Of a DNA stretch of 64,000 nt, positions 20,959-33,472 are shown one piece after another (the stretch's first letter is position 1; every line of letters starts with the position of its first letter). The stretch lies in contig OY757021.1 of NCBI GenBank assembly GCA_963580285.1, forward strand, positions 94,847,221 to 94,911,220, given 5' to 3'. Below the pieces are notes generated by a model. That model saw only the letters and a program-made list of their open reading frames with translations. It had not been told where the DNA came from and did no database searches. The translations under genes were made by a program, and so were the position numbers. This DNA comes from Lucinisca nassula (Eukaryota; Mollusca; Bivalvia; Lucinida; Lucinidae).

Positions 20959-22688
20959 AGCTCACCTGGGCCGAAGGCTCCAGGGGAGCTTATAGTATAG
21001 TGGGTCGTCCGTCGTCCGTCCGTCGTCCGTCCACACTTTTGAGCAGCTATATCTCTGTATCCTGCAGGCTGATCTCAATCATTTCTCATCTGTAGCATGC
21101 CTCTGGTGGGGCATTGATGACATAAACTTTTTTTCGAAATCGCTCTATAACTTCGGTTCCTATGGCAACCACAAGGTCCCATAGACTTACTATGGGAAAA
21201 TGCTTGTCATCACCGTAGCGCCTTCAGTTTTGATCAGATCTTCCTGAAACTTATATGTAAGGTGGCTGGGGATAAAAACTCGGATGAGTTGGAAAACCGG
21301 CCAAGTCGGCCCATTTATCATAGAGTTACATCCCTTTGATTGCTGAAAATGCCGATTTTTGACCTTGTCATCACGGTAGCCCCTTCAGTTTTGATCGGAT
21401 CTTTCTGAAACTTATATGTAAGGTGGTTTGGGATAAAACCTCGGATGAGTTCGAAAACCGGCCAAGTCAGCCCATTTTTCATAGACTTACGTCCCTTTGA
21501 TTGCTGAAAATGCCGATTTTTGACCTTGTCATCACGGAAGCCCCTTCAGTTTTGATCGGATCTTTCTGAAACTTATATGTAAGGTGGCTGGGGATAAAAA
21601 CTTGGATGAGTTCGAAAACCGGCCAAGTAGGCCAATTTATTATAGAGTTACGTCCCTTTGATTGCTGAAAATGCCGATTTTTGACCTTGTCATCACTGTA
21701 GCGCCTTCGGTTTTGATCGGATCTTTTTGAAACATATGTAAGGTGGCTGAGGATAAAAACTCGGATAAGTTTGAATACCTACCAAGTCGGCTCATTTATC
21801 ATAGAGTAACGTCCCTTTGATTGCTGAAAACCGCCGACTTTCGACCTTGTCATCAAGGTAGCCCCTTCAGTTTTGATCGGATCTTTCTGAAACTTATATG
21901 TAAGGTGGCTGGGGATAAAACCTCGGATGTGTTCGAAAAATTGGCAAGTCGGCCCATTTATCATAGAGTTACGCCCCTTTAATTGCTGAAAATGCCGATT
22001 TTTGACCTTGTTATCACGGTAGCCCCTTCAGTTGTGATCCGATCTTTCTGAAACTTATATGTAAGGTGGCTGGGGATTAAACCTTGGAAGAGTTCGAAAA
22101 CCGGCCAAGTCGACCCATTTATCATACTGTTACATCCCTTTGATTGCTGAAAATGCCGATTTTTGACATTGTTATCACTGTAGCCCCTTCAGTTTTGATC
22201 GTATCTTTCTGAAACTTATATGTCAGGTGGCTGGGGATAAAACCTCAGATGAGTTCGAATACCGGCCAAGTCGGCACATTTATCATAGAGTGCCTTTGAT
22301 TGCTGAAAATGCCTATTTTCGACCTTGTCATCACTGCTGCCCCTTCAGTTTTGAACGGATCTTCATTAAACTTACAAACAAGAAAGTCAGGCAGAAAGCT
22401 TGGTGGAGTTTGAAAACTCTTGTTTTTGAACTTGTCATCACCATAGCCACTTCAGTTTATATCGGATCTTCTTAGCAAGTCAGGAATAAAAGCTTGAATG
22501 AGTTTGAAAACCGGTGAGGTCAGCCTGTTTATCATAGAGTTACATTCTACTTGATTTGGAGAAAATGCTTACCCTGTCATCACCATGTCCTCCCATAAAG
22601 CCTTCAGGAAAGGTTGGCACTTTCTTAAACTTTGAATTTGTTAGCTCAGGTGAGCGATACAGGACCAAGCTAGCTTGGTCCTCTTGTT
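20959..22688 (+). mobile_element. Helitron-like element B1, inserted in A
   Basis: AGCTCACCTGGGCCGAAGGCTCC, then (CCGTCGT)n. About eight units of about 160 bp follow (gaccttgtcatcac(g/t)gtagccccttcagttttgatcgg...). The 3' end is 'ggtgagcgatac', hairpin aggaccaagctagcttggtcct and cttgtt. A's sequence is interrupted at 'gctccgtcaattttt' and resumes with 'ttctgatcgacttcattcttg' at 22689. Confidence 0.8.
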
Positions 22689-23169
22689 TTCTGATCGACT
22701 TCATTCTTGCAGATAACCAGTACAGGCATAAAATCTCGGTCAAGTTCGATTTTGGGCCGAATCAGATAATTCACTCAAAGAGTTACGTCCTCTTGAGCGC
22801 CCGAAAAATTGCCTATCGACTTAACATGGGGAAAATGTTGTCATCACTGTAGCTGCTTCAATTTTGTTCGGATTGGCTTAATTCTTACAGATAACCAGCA
22901 CAGCCATGAAATCTCGGTCAAGTTCGATAATTGGCAGAATCGGATCATACACTTAGGAGTTACCTGCCCTTGTGCATTTTTGCATAAGGGTTAATGTGAA
23001 TTTCAAAAGGTATATCTTGAAGACTACTTGGCCGACTTTGATCAGATTTCATGTGTAACATTATTGGGCAAGTGGGAAGACTGCATAAGGTTTTCATGCA
23101 GATCTGAGTGGAACTCTGGTTACCATGGCAACATATAGCTCCCATAGACTTAACATAGGAAAAAGCTTG

Positions 23170-25640
23170 TCATCACTCTAGCTCCGTCAATTTTTTTCTG
23201 ATCGACTTCATTCTTGCAGATAATAAGGACAGGCATAAAATCTCGGTTAAGTTCGATTTTGGGCAGAATCGGAATATTGACCTCGGAGTTACGTGACCTT
23301 GAGCGACAAAAAATTGCCCATAGACTTAACATAGGGAAAATGTTGTGACTACGATAGCGACTTGAATTTTTTTCAGATCAGCTTCAAACTTGCCGGTAAC
23401 GAGGACAGACATAAAATCACGGTTAAGTTCGATATTGGGCCGAATCGGATTATTTGCCTTGGAGTTACCTGCCCTTGAGCATGAAAAAATACGTTGTGAC
23501 CACGATAGCAACTTTACTTTTATTCAGATCAGCTTCAAACTTGCAGGTAACGAGGACAGGCATAAAATCCCGGTTAAGTTCGATTTTGGGCCGAATCGGA
23601 ATATTGACCTCGGAGTTACGTGACCTTGAGCGACAAAAAATTTGCCCATAGACTTAACATAGGGAAAATGTTGTGACTACGATAGCGACTTGAATTTTTT
23701 TCAGATCAGCTTCAAACTTGCAGGTAACGAGGACAGACATAAAATCTCGGTTAAGTTCGATTTTGGGCCGAATCGGATTATTTGCCTTGGAGTTACTGCC
23801 CTTGAGCATGAAAAAATACGTTGTGACCACGATAGCAACTTTATTTTTATTCAGATCAGCTTCAAACTTGCAGGTAACGAGGACAGGCATAAAATCCCGG
23901 TTAAGTTCGATTTTGGGCCGAATCGGAATATTGACCTCGGAGTTACGTGACCTTGAGCGACAAAAAATTTGCCCATAGACTTAACATAGGGAAAATGTTG
24001 TGACTACGATAGCGACTTGAATTTTTTTCAGATCAGCTTCAAACTTGCAGGTAACGAGGACAGACATAAAATCTCGGTTAAGTTAGATTTTAGGCCGAAT
24101 CGGATTATTTGCCTTGGTGTTACCTGCCCTTGAGCATAAAAAAATACGTTGTGACCACGATAGCAACTTTATTTTTATTCAGATCAGCTTCAAACTTGCA
24201 GGTAACGTGGACAGGCATAAAATCTCAGTTAAGTTCGAATCGGAATATTGACCTCGGAGTTACATGACCCTGAGCGACAAAAAATTTGCCCATAGACTTT
24301 ACATAGGGAAAATGTTGTGACTACGATAGCGACTTGAATTTTTTTTAGATCAGCTTCAAACTTGCAGGTAACGAGGACAGACATAAAATCTCGGTTAAGG
24401 TTCGATTTTGGGCCGAATCGGATTATTTGCCTTGGAGTTACCTGCCCTTGAGCATGAAAAAATACGTTGTGACCACGATAGCAACTTTATTTTTATTCAT
24501 ATCAGCTTCAAACTTGCAGGTAACGAGGACAGGCATAAAATCTCGGTTAAGTTCAATTTTGGGCCGAATCGGAATATTGACCTCGGAGTTACGTGACCTT
24601 GAGCGACAAAAAATTTGCCCATAGACTTAATTAGGGAAAATGTTGCGACTACGATAGCGACTTGAATTTTTTTCAGACCAGCTTCAAACTTGCAGGTAAC
24701 GAGGACAGACATAAAATCTCGGTTAAGTTCGATTTTGGGCCGAATCGGATTATTTGCCTTAGAGTTACCTGCCCTTGAGCATAAAAAAATACGTTGTGAC
24801 CACGATAGCAACTTTATTTTTATTCAGATCAGCTTCAAACTTGCAGGTAACGTGGACAGGCATAAAATCTCAGTTCAGTTCGAATCGGAATATTGACCTC
24901 GGAGTTACATGACCTTGAGCGACAAAAATTTGCCCATAGACTTTACATAGGGAAAATGTTGTGACTACGATAGCGACTTGAATTTTTTTCAGATCAGCTT
25001 CAAACTTGCAGGTAACGAGGACAGACATTAAATCTCGGTTAAGTTCGATTTTGGGCCGAATCGGATTATTTGCCTTGGAGTTACCTGCCCTTGAGCATAA
25101 AAAAATACGTTGTGACCACGATAGCAACTTTATTTTTATTCAGATCAGCTTCAAACTTGCAGGTAACGAGGACAGGCATAAAATCTCGGTTAAAGTCAAT
25201 TTTGGGCCGAATCGGAATATTGACCTCGGAGTTACGTGACCTTGAGCGACAAAAAATTTGCCCATAGACTTAATTAGGGAAAATGTTGCGACTACGATAG
25301 CGACTTGAATTTTTTTTTTCAGATCAGCTTCAAACTTGCAGGTAACGAGGACAGACATAAAATCTCGGTTAAGTTCGATTTTGGGCCGAATCGGAATATT
25401 TGCCTTGGAGTTACCTGCCCTTGAGCATAAAAAATACGTTGTGACCACGATAGCAACTTTATTTTTATACATATCAGCTTCAAACTTGCAGGTAACGAGG
25501 ACAGGCATAAAATCTCGGTTAAGTTCGATTTTGGGCCGAATCGGAATATTGACCTCGGAGTTACGTGACCTTGAGAGACAAAAAAATTTGCCCATAGACT
25601 TAAGGTAGGGAAAATGTTGTGACAGAAATAGCGACTTGAA
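23170..25640 (+). repeat. Higher-order tandem array, about 320-bp dimers
   Basis: Two alternating ~160-bp monomers. One carries 'gacttgaattttttt', the other 'gcaactttatttttatt'. Dimer starts are at about 23364, 23692, 24019, 24333, 24662, 24977, 25301 and 25632, giving periods of 314-331. Many overlapping ORFs on both strands are translations of it. Confidence 0.9.
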
Positions 25641-25645
25641 TTTTT

Positions 25646-26258
25646 AGCTCACCTGAGCCAAAGGCTCCAGTGAGCTGATAGTATACCAAGGCTCCGGAGT
25701 CCGTCGTCTGTCGTCCGTCCATCTGTCGTCCACACTTTCAATGAAGCATATCTCAGGAGGCAGTCGACCAATCTTGTTTAAATTTTATGTGTAGCACCAT
25801 TGGGCAAGGGGAAAGGCTGCATTAGGTTTTGGAGCTAGTCTGGTTCATTTGTTCCTTCATTCTTCTTTCTCTCCATATAGAGATAATAGACCAATGTTAA
25901 ATTTTTAATCAAAGATTTCTCAGGAACTATAAAAGCTAGAAGCATCAAATTTGGTATTCAATAGAATAATGATGACTTATTTTGTGTAAGAGACATTGGG
26001 CTTTCTCAGCTTATTTGTTCATCTGTTCTTTCATTCTTCTTTCTCTCCATTTTGACCAATGTTAAATTTTCGTCAAAGATTTCTCAGGAACTATAGAAGC
26101 TAGAAGTCTCAAACTTGGAATGCAATGCAATAATGATGACTTATATCCTGTAAGGGTCAATGGGCTGGATTCTATTAGCAGATTTAGTAGTCAAGTCTGT
26201 GAATTGTTAAAACTTAAGTTCCTCAGGTGAGCGGTTTAGGCTCATTGAGCCTCTTGTT
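25646..26258 (+). mobile_element. Helitron-like element C
   Basis: AGCTCACCTGAGCCAAAGGCTCCAG head following 'gaattttt' of A, then (CCGTCGT)n. Two copies of a 'ttcattcttctttctctccat...ctcaggaactata' unit follow, then a 3' hairpin (aggctcattgagcct) and cttgtt. Confidence 0.7.
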
Positions 26259-26993
26259 CATGTTTTTAGCTCACCTGGGCCGAAGGCTCCAGGGGAGCTT
26301 ATAGTATAGTGGGTCGTCCGTCCATCGTCCGTCCGTCCGTCCACAATTTTGAGCAGCTATATCTCTGCAGCCGGCAGGCTGATCTCAATCATTTCTCATC
26401 TGTAGCATGCCTCTGGTGGGGCATTGATGACATAAGCTTTTTTTTGAAATCGCATGAAAACTTTGGTTGCTATGGCAATCACAAGGTCCCATAGACTTAC
26501 AATGGGAAAATGCTTGTCATCACCGTAGCCCCTTCAGTTTTGTTCGGATCTTTCTGAAAGTTATATATAAGGTGGCTGGGGATAAAACCTTGGATGAGTT
26601 GGAAAACCGGCCAAGTCGGCCCATTTATCATAGAGTTACGTCCCTTTGATTGCTGAAAAGGCCGAATTTTGACCTTGTCATCACCGTAGTCCTTTCAGTT
26701 TTGGTCTAATCTTTTTGAAACTTATATGTTACGTGGCTGGGGATAAAATCTCGGATGAGTTCGATAACCAGCCAAGTTGGTCCATTTATCACAGAGTAAC
26801 GTCCCTTTGATTGCTGAAAATGCCGATTTTTTACCTTGTCATCACCGTAGTCCTTTCAGTTTTGATCAGATCTTTCTGAAACTTATATGTAAGGTGGCTG
26901 GGGGTAAAACCTTGGAAGAGTTCGAATACCGGCCAAGGTAGCCTATTTATCATAGAGTTAGGTCCCTTTGATTGCTGAAAAAGTTGATTTTTA

Positions 26994-27486
26994 TGCTCCC
27001 CGAAGGGGGAGCCATATAGTCGCCGCTTTGTCCGTCCGTCCGTCCGTCCGTCCGTCACGCTCTATATCTCTAAAAGTATTAAAGGTATTTAAGTGAAACT
27101 TGATATACTGATAGAAGGCGATGAGGGGAATCGTAAAATACAAGAACCATAACCCTGTCACCAGTATTTATGGAGTTACTTCCCTTCTTAACTATTTCAA
27201 TGAAAAGATTGTCCGCAGCATATCTCTGAAAGTATAGAAGGGATTTAAGTGAAACTTAATACATTGATAGATGGCCATCAGAGGAAATGCAGAGTCACAA
27301 GTAATTACAGAGTTATTTCCCTTTTTAGTTTTTGCTATATTAAGCTTGTCCGGAGCATATCTCTAAAAGTTTTAAAGGTAATTTAGTGAAACTTGATACA
27401 CTGATAGGGGGCTATGAGAGAAATCACAGAATGCAAGAAGCATGACCCTACCAACAGTATTTACAGAGTTACTTCCCTTCTTAATT
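26994..27486 (+). mobile_element. Helitron-like element D (TGCTCCCC), 5' part
   Basis: Head hairpin 'ctccccgaagggggag', then 'ccatatagtcgccgctttg' and (CCGT)n. About three units of 'gcatatctct(g/a)aaagt(a/t)ttaaagg...acttccctt' follow. No 3' end is found before element E begins. Confidence 0.6.
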
Positions 27487-28050
27487 AGGGCCCTACACAG
27501 TATTTTGGGTGCCCTATAGTAATCTCCTTGTCAGTCAGTTTCAAATCTAAACCAAAACATTTAACCGGTTATAACTTCAAAAGTATTATCCCTACTCCCA
27601 TGAAACTTCACACTCATACTAACAATCACAAGACCTACATTCTGACAAACCATACTGCTTTTGTCTGTGTGTTTGTCACGCCTTAACCAAAAAACTTAAC
27701 CTCGGTCATAACTTCAAAAGTATTTGCCCTACTCTCATGAAACTGCACACACTTACTTCCTATCACAAGATCTACATTCTGACAAAGGGCCATAACTATA
27801 TTGCTTTTCGGTGTGTGTTTGTCAGGCAATAACCAAACAACTTAAACTCGGTCAAAATTTTAAAAGTATTTATCCTACTCTCATTAAACTTCACACACAT
27901 ACTTACCATCACAAAACCTACATTCTGACAAAGGGCCATAATTATGTTGCTTATTTACACTGAATTATCTCCCCTTTTTCAAAAAATATCTCCTTTTGTT
28001 TCATAACCATGGGTAATAGGGCTTTCATATTTCACATATATATTCCTTGT
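27487..28050 (+). mobile_element. Helitron-like element E (GGGCCCTA), 5' part
   Basis: 'agggccctacacagtattttgggtgccctatagtaatctccttg' matches the O-family head. About three units of 'aaccaaa(a/c)a(c/a)ttaa...tacattctgacaaa' follow. B2 resumes at about 28050 (gacctagtcatcactgtagcccc). Confidence 0.6.
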
Positions 28051-29612
28051 TGACCTAGTCATCACTGTAGCCCCTTCAGTTTTGATCGAATCTTTCTGAA
28101 ACTTATATGTAAGGTGGTTGGGGATAAAACCTCAGATGAGTTCGAAAACCGGCCAAGTCGCCCCATTTACTATATAGTTATGTCCCTTTGATGGCTGAAA
28201 ATGTTGATTTTTGACCTTGTCACCACAATAACCTCTTCAGTTTTGATCGGATCTTTCTGAAACTTATATGTAAGGTGACTGGGGATAAAACCTAGGATGA
28301 GTTCGAAAACCGGCCAAGTTCAGGCCCATTTATCATAGATTTATGTCCCTTTGATTGCTGAAAATGCCGATTATTTACCTTGTCATCACCATAGCCCCTT
28401 CAGTTTTGATTGGATCTTTCTGAAACTTATATGTAAGGTGGCATGGGATTATGTCTCGGATGAGTTCGAAAAAAAAACCCAAGTCAGCCCATTTATCGTA
28501 GAGTTTTGTCCATTTGATAGCTGAAAATGTTGATTTTTGACCTTGTCATCACCATAGCCTCTTCTGTTTTAATCGGATTTTCCTGAAACTTAAATGTAAG
28601 GTGGCTGGGGATGAAAACCCGGATGAGTTCGAAAAACTGGCCAAGTCGGCCCATTTATCTTAGAGTAACATCCCTTTGATTGCTAAAAATGCCAAATTTT
28701 GACCTTGTCATCACCGTAGTCCCTTCAGTTTTGATCGGATCTTTCTGAAACTTATATGTAAGATGGCTGGGAATAAAACCTTGGATGAGTTTGAATACTG
28801 GCCAAGTTGGCACATTTATCATAGAGTTTATGTGCCTTTGATTGCTTAAAAATGCCTATTTTCGACCTTGTTAGCACTGCTGCCCCTTTAGTTTTGATTG
28901 GATCTTCGTGAAACTTACAAACAAATAAGTCAGGCAGAAAAACTCGTTGGAGTTTGAAAACTCGTGAGGTTTGCCTATTTGTCACAGAGTAACATCCCTT
29001 TGATTGCAGCAGTTAATTGCTTAATTTTGAACTTGTCATCACCATAGCCCCATCAGTTTATATCGGAAGTTCTTAGCAAGTCAGGAATAAAAACTTGAAT
29101 GAGTTTGAAAACTGGTGAGGTCAGCCTATTTATCATAGAGTTACATTCTGCTTGATTTGCAGAAATTGCTTACCCTGTCATCACCATGTCCTTCCATTAA
29201 TCCTTCAGTAAAGGTTGGCCCTTCCTGAAACTTTGAATCTGTTAGCTCTGGTGAGCGATACAGGACCAGCTTTGTCCTCTTGTTTCTTAATAACATACAA
29301 ACCGTCAAAAGCATCAACTTCAAACTTTAATTATAAGGTCACAATATCATTACACAGTTTCATGGCAAGTTATATAACCTTCAATGCTGTCAGAATTATG
29401 ACCCTTCGAAAAACTTAGAAACATCCGCCACATTTTTCACGTTTTTTTTCTTAATAACTTACAAACTTAATAATGTCAAATGCACAAACTTTAAATATAA
29501 GGTCACAATATCATTACACAATTTCATGGCAATATATATAACTCTAGCTACAATACTCGCGGAGTTATGGCCCTTTGAAAAACTTAAAAATGTCCACATT
29601 TTTCATGTTTTT

Positions 29613-31278
29613 AGCTCACCTGGACCGAAGGCTCCAGTGGATCTTGTAGTATATTGGGTCGTCCGTCCGTCCACACTTTTGAGCAGCTATATCTCTGCAG
29701 CCTGCAGGCTGATCTCAAGACTTTCTCATCTGTAGCATGCCTTTGGTGGGGCATTGATGACATAAGCTGTTTTTTAAATCGCATGAAAACTTTGGTTGCT
29801 ATGGCAATCACAAGGTCCCATAGACTTACAATGGGAAAATGCTTGCCTTCACCGTAGCGCCTTCAGTTTTGATCGGATCTTTCTGAAACTTATATATAAG
29901 GTGGCTAGGGATAAAACCTCGGATGGGTTCGAAAACCGGCCAAGTCGGCCCATTTATCATAGAGTTACGTCCCTTTGATTGCTGTAAATGCCGATTTTTG
30001 ACCTTGTCATCACCGTAGCCCCTTCAGTTTTGATCGGTTTCTAAAACTTATATGTAAGGTGGCTGGGGATAAAATCTAGGATGAGTTCGAAAACCGGCCA
30101 AGTTGGTCCATTTATCACAGAGTAACGTCCCTTTGATTGATGAAAATGCTGATTTTTGACCTTGTCATCACCGTAGCCGTTTCAGTTTTGATCGGATCTT
30201 TCTGAAACTTATATGTAAGGCGGCTGGGGATAAAACCTCGGATGAGTTCGAAAACCGGCCAAGTCGGCCCATTTACTATATAGTTATGTCCCTTTGATGG
30301 CTGAAAATGTCTTTTTTTACCTTGTCATCACCGTAGCCCCTTCACTTTTGATCGGATCAATCTGAAACTTATATGTAAGGTGACTTGGGATAAAACCTAG
30401 ATTCAGTTCGAATACTGGCCAAGTTGGCCAATTTATCAAATATTTACGTCCCTTTGATTGGCCCCCTTTGATTGCTGAAAATGCCGATTTTTGACCTTGT
30501 CATCACCATAGCCCCTTCAGTTTTGATTGGATCTTTCTGAAACTTATATGTAGATGGCTGGGGATAAAATCTCGGATGAGTTCGAAAACAGGTCAAGTCA
30601 GCCCATTTATCGTAGAGTTATGTCCCTTTAATTGCTGAAAATGTTGATTTTTGACCTTGTCATCACCGTAGCCCCTTCAGTTTTGATCGGATTTTCTGAA
30701 ACTTATATGTAAGGTGGCTGGGGATGAAACCTAGGATGGGTTTGAAAACTGGCCAAGTCGGCCCATTTATCTTAGGAGTAACATCCCTTTGATTGCTAAA
30801 CATGCCAATTTTTTACCTTGTCATCACCGTAGCCCCTTCAGTTTTGATCGGATCTTTCTGAAACTTATATGTAAGGTGGCTGGGAATAAAACCTTGGATG
30901 AGTTTGAATACTGGCCAAGTCGGCACATTAATCATAGAGTTATGTACCTTTGTTTGCTTAAAATGCCTATTTTCGAACTTTGCTGCCCCTTCAGTTCAGA
31001 TCGGATCTTTATGAAACTTACAAACAAATAAGTTAGGCAGAAAAGCTCGGCGGAGTTTGAAAACTCGTGAGCTTTGCCTATTTGTGACAGAGTAACATCC
31101 CTTTGATTGCAGCAGTTAATTGCTTATTTTTGAACTTTTCATCACCATAGCCCCAAAAATTGCTTACCCTGTCATCACCATGTCCTTCCATTAATCCTTC
31201 AGTAAAGGTTGGCACTTCCTGAAACTTTGAACCTGTTAGCTCAGGTGAGCGATACAGGACCAGCTTGGTCCTCTTGTT
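29613..31278 (+). mobile_element. Helitron-like element B3, inserted in O
   Basis: AGCTCACCTGGACCGAAGGCTCC after 'tttttcatgttttt' of O. (CCGT)n and a ~160-bp tandem core follow, then the tail hairpin aggaccagcttggtcct and cttgtt; O resumes with 'tcttaataacttac'. Same family as B1 and B2. Confidence 0.8.
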
Positions 31279-31838
31279 TCTTAATAACTTACAAATCGTC
31301 AAACGCATCAACTTCAAACTTTAAATATAAGATCGCAATATCATTACACAATCTCATGGTAAGTTATGTAACTCTAGCTACAATACTCTCAGAGTTATGG
31401 CCCTTTGAAATTTTTTCCAAATTGTCTGATAGCGCTGCCGGGGCCCTAGTCAGTTGACGGGCAACTCTAGTTTATACTGCAAACATAGGTAATGGGTGCT
31501 CGTTAGAACCACGAGTACCCACAACCTATGTCTTGGAGCTGAAATAAGAAAAATAATGTATATCTCTTAAATATGTTCTATAACAGGGTTATCCTTTGGA
31601 AGCAAGGACTACACCACAGAACTCGAAAATATGAAGTGTACGTGTTTTCTGGGCCAGACTAGCTAGTTTCCGCCAATTAGGCCTCATCAGTGACCCTCAA
31701 TATTTTCAAAATTCTACAATGGAATCAATGATCCCAAAGGACAAGAAAATATAAACTACACTATGATGAAAACCCCAGTTTTCTTTATATAAAGTGGGGT
31801 TTAGGGGTTGTTCATTTCACAGACTTGTTAATGTGATG

Positions 31839-32639
31839 TTTAACATGGATGGCTCAATTACCTCAAGGCTAATTCAAACTCACTCTTGAGTCCCTAGAGA
31901 ACCCATGCCTCCAGTCATTATGTTCCCCCAGGGGAGAGGGACATTGTTTTTGGTGTTGACCCTGTCTGCGTTGTGTTGGCATGACACTTTCTTGTGTGCA
32001 AAATATCTCATATGAATGAGACTTCATAGATGTAAAGACCACTTAAGGATAGACTACACCCATGATTTGTCAATTTTTATGAATTTTTCAAAAAGTGTAT
32101 TTTCAATGCCAATTAAACTTTCCTACATCCCAGTGTTACACAGAATTTTTGGCAATTTAATGTTATTGATGAGCGAGATATTGTATTTGAAGAAATATAA
32201 AATTTTACCTGCCATTGGTGTGATATGTTTTGCTATCAATTTAAATATGATGTTCAAAGGCCATAAAATTTATATGGTCAATAAAGGCTTTTTCCCAGAC
32301 AATCGTCTCTAATTACTGTCTGTATTTAGTGGTTCTTTGAAAAAAAAAAGATTAGAATTGGCTTGCCCAATTATTAAGGTCCTTTTGTCTTTCCTGGGAT
32401 AATGTTCAGCTTATAATGAGGGACCATTTAACTAATAGGACTATAATTGAGTGACAGGTCTAAAGAAGTTTCATTGGTTGAATTGAATATTTTACTTAAT
32501 TTTTTCAAACTCAGTTATACTAAAATCCATCAAAAATGCAAATTAAGAAATAATCCCCATTACCTTTTTATTTGTTGAAACTAATTTTCAGCCTTCCTGG
32601 ATAGCGGTGGGGTATTTTAAAAGTGATCATCTCCTTCAT
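31839..32639. other. Unassigned AT-rich sequence
   Basis: A 98-residue plus ORF (32016-32312) is low-complexity and hydrophobic, with no recognised motif or splice context. No element ends are seen. Confidence 0.35.
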
Positions 32640-32944
32640 TTATTGGCCAAATAGGCCGGCCTCAGTAGCTCGGATGCGCATCTGACTGGCTTCGATGACA
32701 TTTCGTCGAAAACCAGGTAGTCGATTGTATTTTCCGTCGAATGGTACTTTTCGTCGAACCAATGTTTGGTCGAATTTTCGTCGAAAAAAATCGTCGACCC
32801 TCATCGAGGCGGTTCTAACGAGTACCCACAATCTATATTTTAGAGCAGAAATAAGAAAAATAAGGTATACCCCCGGAAACCCCAGTTTTACTATATAAAA
32901 GTGGGGTTCAAGGGGGTAAAAATATATAGGTGTGTTTTCGTGAT
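32640..32944. mobile_element. SINE head fragment plus MITE (CATTACG family) 3' half
   Basis: 32653-32690 'ggccggcctcagtagctcggatgcgcatctgactggcttcgatg' is the tRNA-like head of the 37772 SINE. 32695-32800 is rich in 'tcgtcgaa'. From about 32803 the MITE right half runs to 'gtgttttcgtgatg' at 32944. Confidence 0.5.
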
Positions 32945-33239
32945 GTATCGATTCCTGGTCGTTGCCGTCACTTCTATTTTTCACTATCAACATTACAAAC
33001 AACACAGAAAGAAATCTATTTGGTAGGAACCAACAAATGTGTTAAGCATTCTTCTTCTTCTCTGATACTCCGGCAATTCTATTTTTTTTTTTTGGGGGGG
33101 GGGGGGGGGGGGGCGTACATGTATCTGTCATTTAATACACCCTAGGTCCCAACATATCCAAGCGCACTGAATTCTTTTTCGACATTTTTGCACTCTGTGA
33201 AAAGTTTGGCCAACGTTGAAACTATGTTCCAAAATAGAA
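32945..33239. other. Unassigned, with T and G homopolymers
   Basis: Poly-T then poly-G at about 33081-33113. Nothing else recognised. Confidence 0.4.
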
Positions 33240-33441
33240 GTGAAGGTAATGATCAGGAATCAATAAAATTACTCATCAAATTCCATCAGAGATACCAAAG
33301 GAAAAGAAACACGAACATGAACTAACTACCCTAATAGGAAAGCCAGGAGTTACTTTCCCACAAAATGGCCAAACGGCTTTCCAAAATAAAATGATAAAAG
33401 CAATAGACACATGCAAAGCCGCCTTGGAACGTTTCACTATG

Positions 33442-33472
<31 letters not shown>

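Larger units (their letters stand above)
20191..26258 (+). mobile_element. Helitron-like element A, inserted in O
   Basis: AGCTCACCTGAGCCGAAGGCTCA start at 20191 directly after 'ccacattttt' of O. The last terminus before O resumes is 'ggtgagcggtttaggctcattgagcctcttgtt' at 26258. Contains its own tandem core (20400-20740, 22690-25640) and two inner heads (20959 and 25646). A's own 3' end cannot be told apart from that of C. Confidence 0.65.
26268..29284 (+). mobile_element. Helitron-like element B2, inserted in O
   Basis: Same family as B1. Head at 26268 after 'catgttttt' of O; tail hairpin aggaccagctttgtcct and cttgtt at 29284, after which O resumes with 'tcttaataac'. The tandem ~160-bp core is interrupted at 26994-28050 by D and E. 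Confidence 0.75.
19952..31473 (+). mobile_element. Helitron-like element O (GGGCCC...CTCTAGTTT), host of further insertions
   Basis: 5' end 'aggccccgcaaatttgtttgcgggtgccctatagtaatcgccctg' plus (CTGT/CCGT)n. 3' end 'gatagcgctgccggggccctagtcagttgacgggcaactctagttt'. Its tandem units ('aataacttacaaaccgtcaaacgcatcaacttcaaac...gttatggccctttgaaaaactt') survive at 20037-20190, 29285-29612 and 31279-31425. Everything between is later insertions. Confidence 0.75.
19862..31838. mobile_element. MITE (CATTACG family) split by an 11.5-kb nest of elements
   Basis: Left half 19862-19951 (cattacgataacgcacccgtgcgac...tttttcttata) and right half 31474-31838 (tactgcaaacataggtaatgggtgctcg...gttaatgtgatg) together match the intact copy at 11411-11690. 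The junction falls at 'tttcttacaaatactgcaaac' of that copy. The right half also contains a 200-bp insertion at about 31566-31765, which matches the array unit at 63193-63960. Confidence 0.8.

Noticed and set aside
22227..25608. Many overlapping ORFs of 60-151 codons on both strands
   Set aside because: They repeat with the period of the tandem arrays and occur in several frames of the same repeat; they are translations of Helitron-type cores.
32016..32312. 98-codon plus ORF in otherwise unassigned sequence
   Set aside because: AT-driven composition (Phe, Ile, Leu, Lys, Met), no motif, no splice signals; cannot be supported.
32640..33005. 121-codon minus ORF
   Set aside because: Crosses a SINE fragment, a 'tcgtcgaa' repeat and a MITE; no coherent protein.
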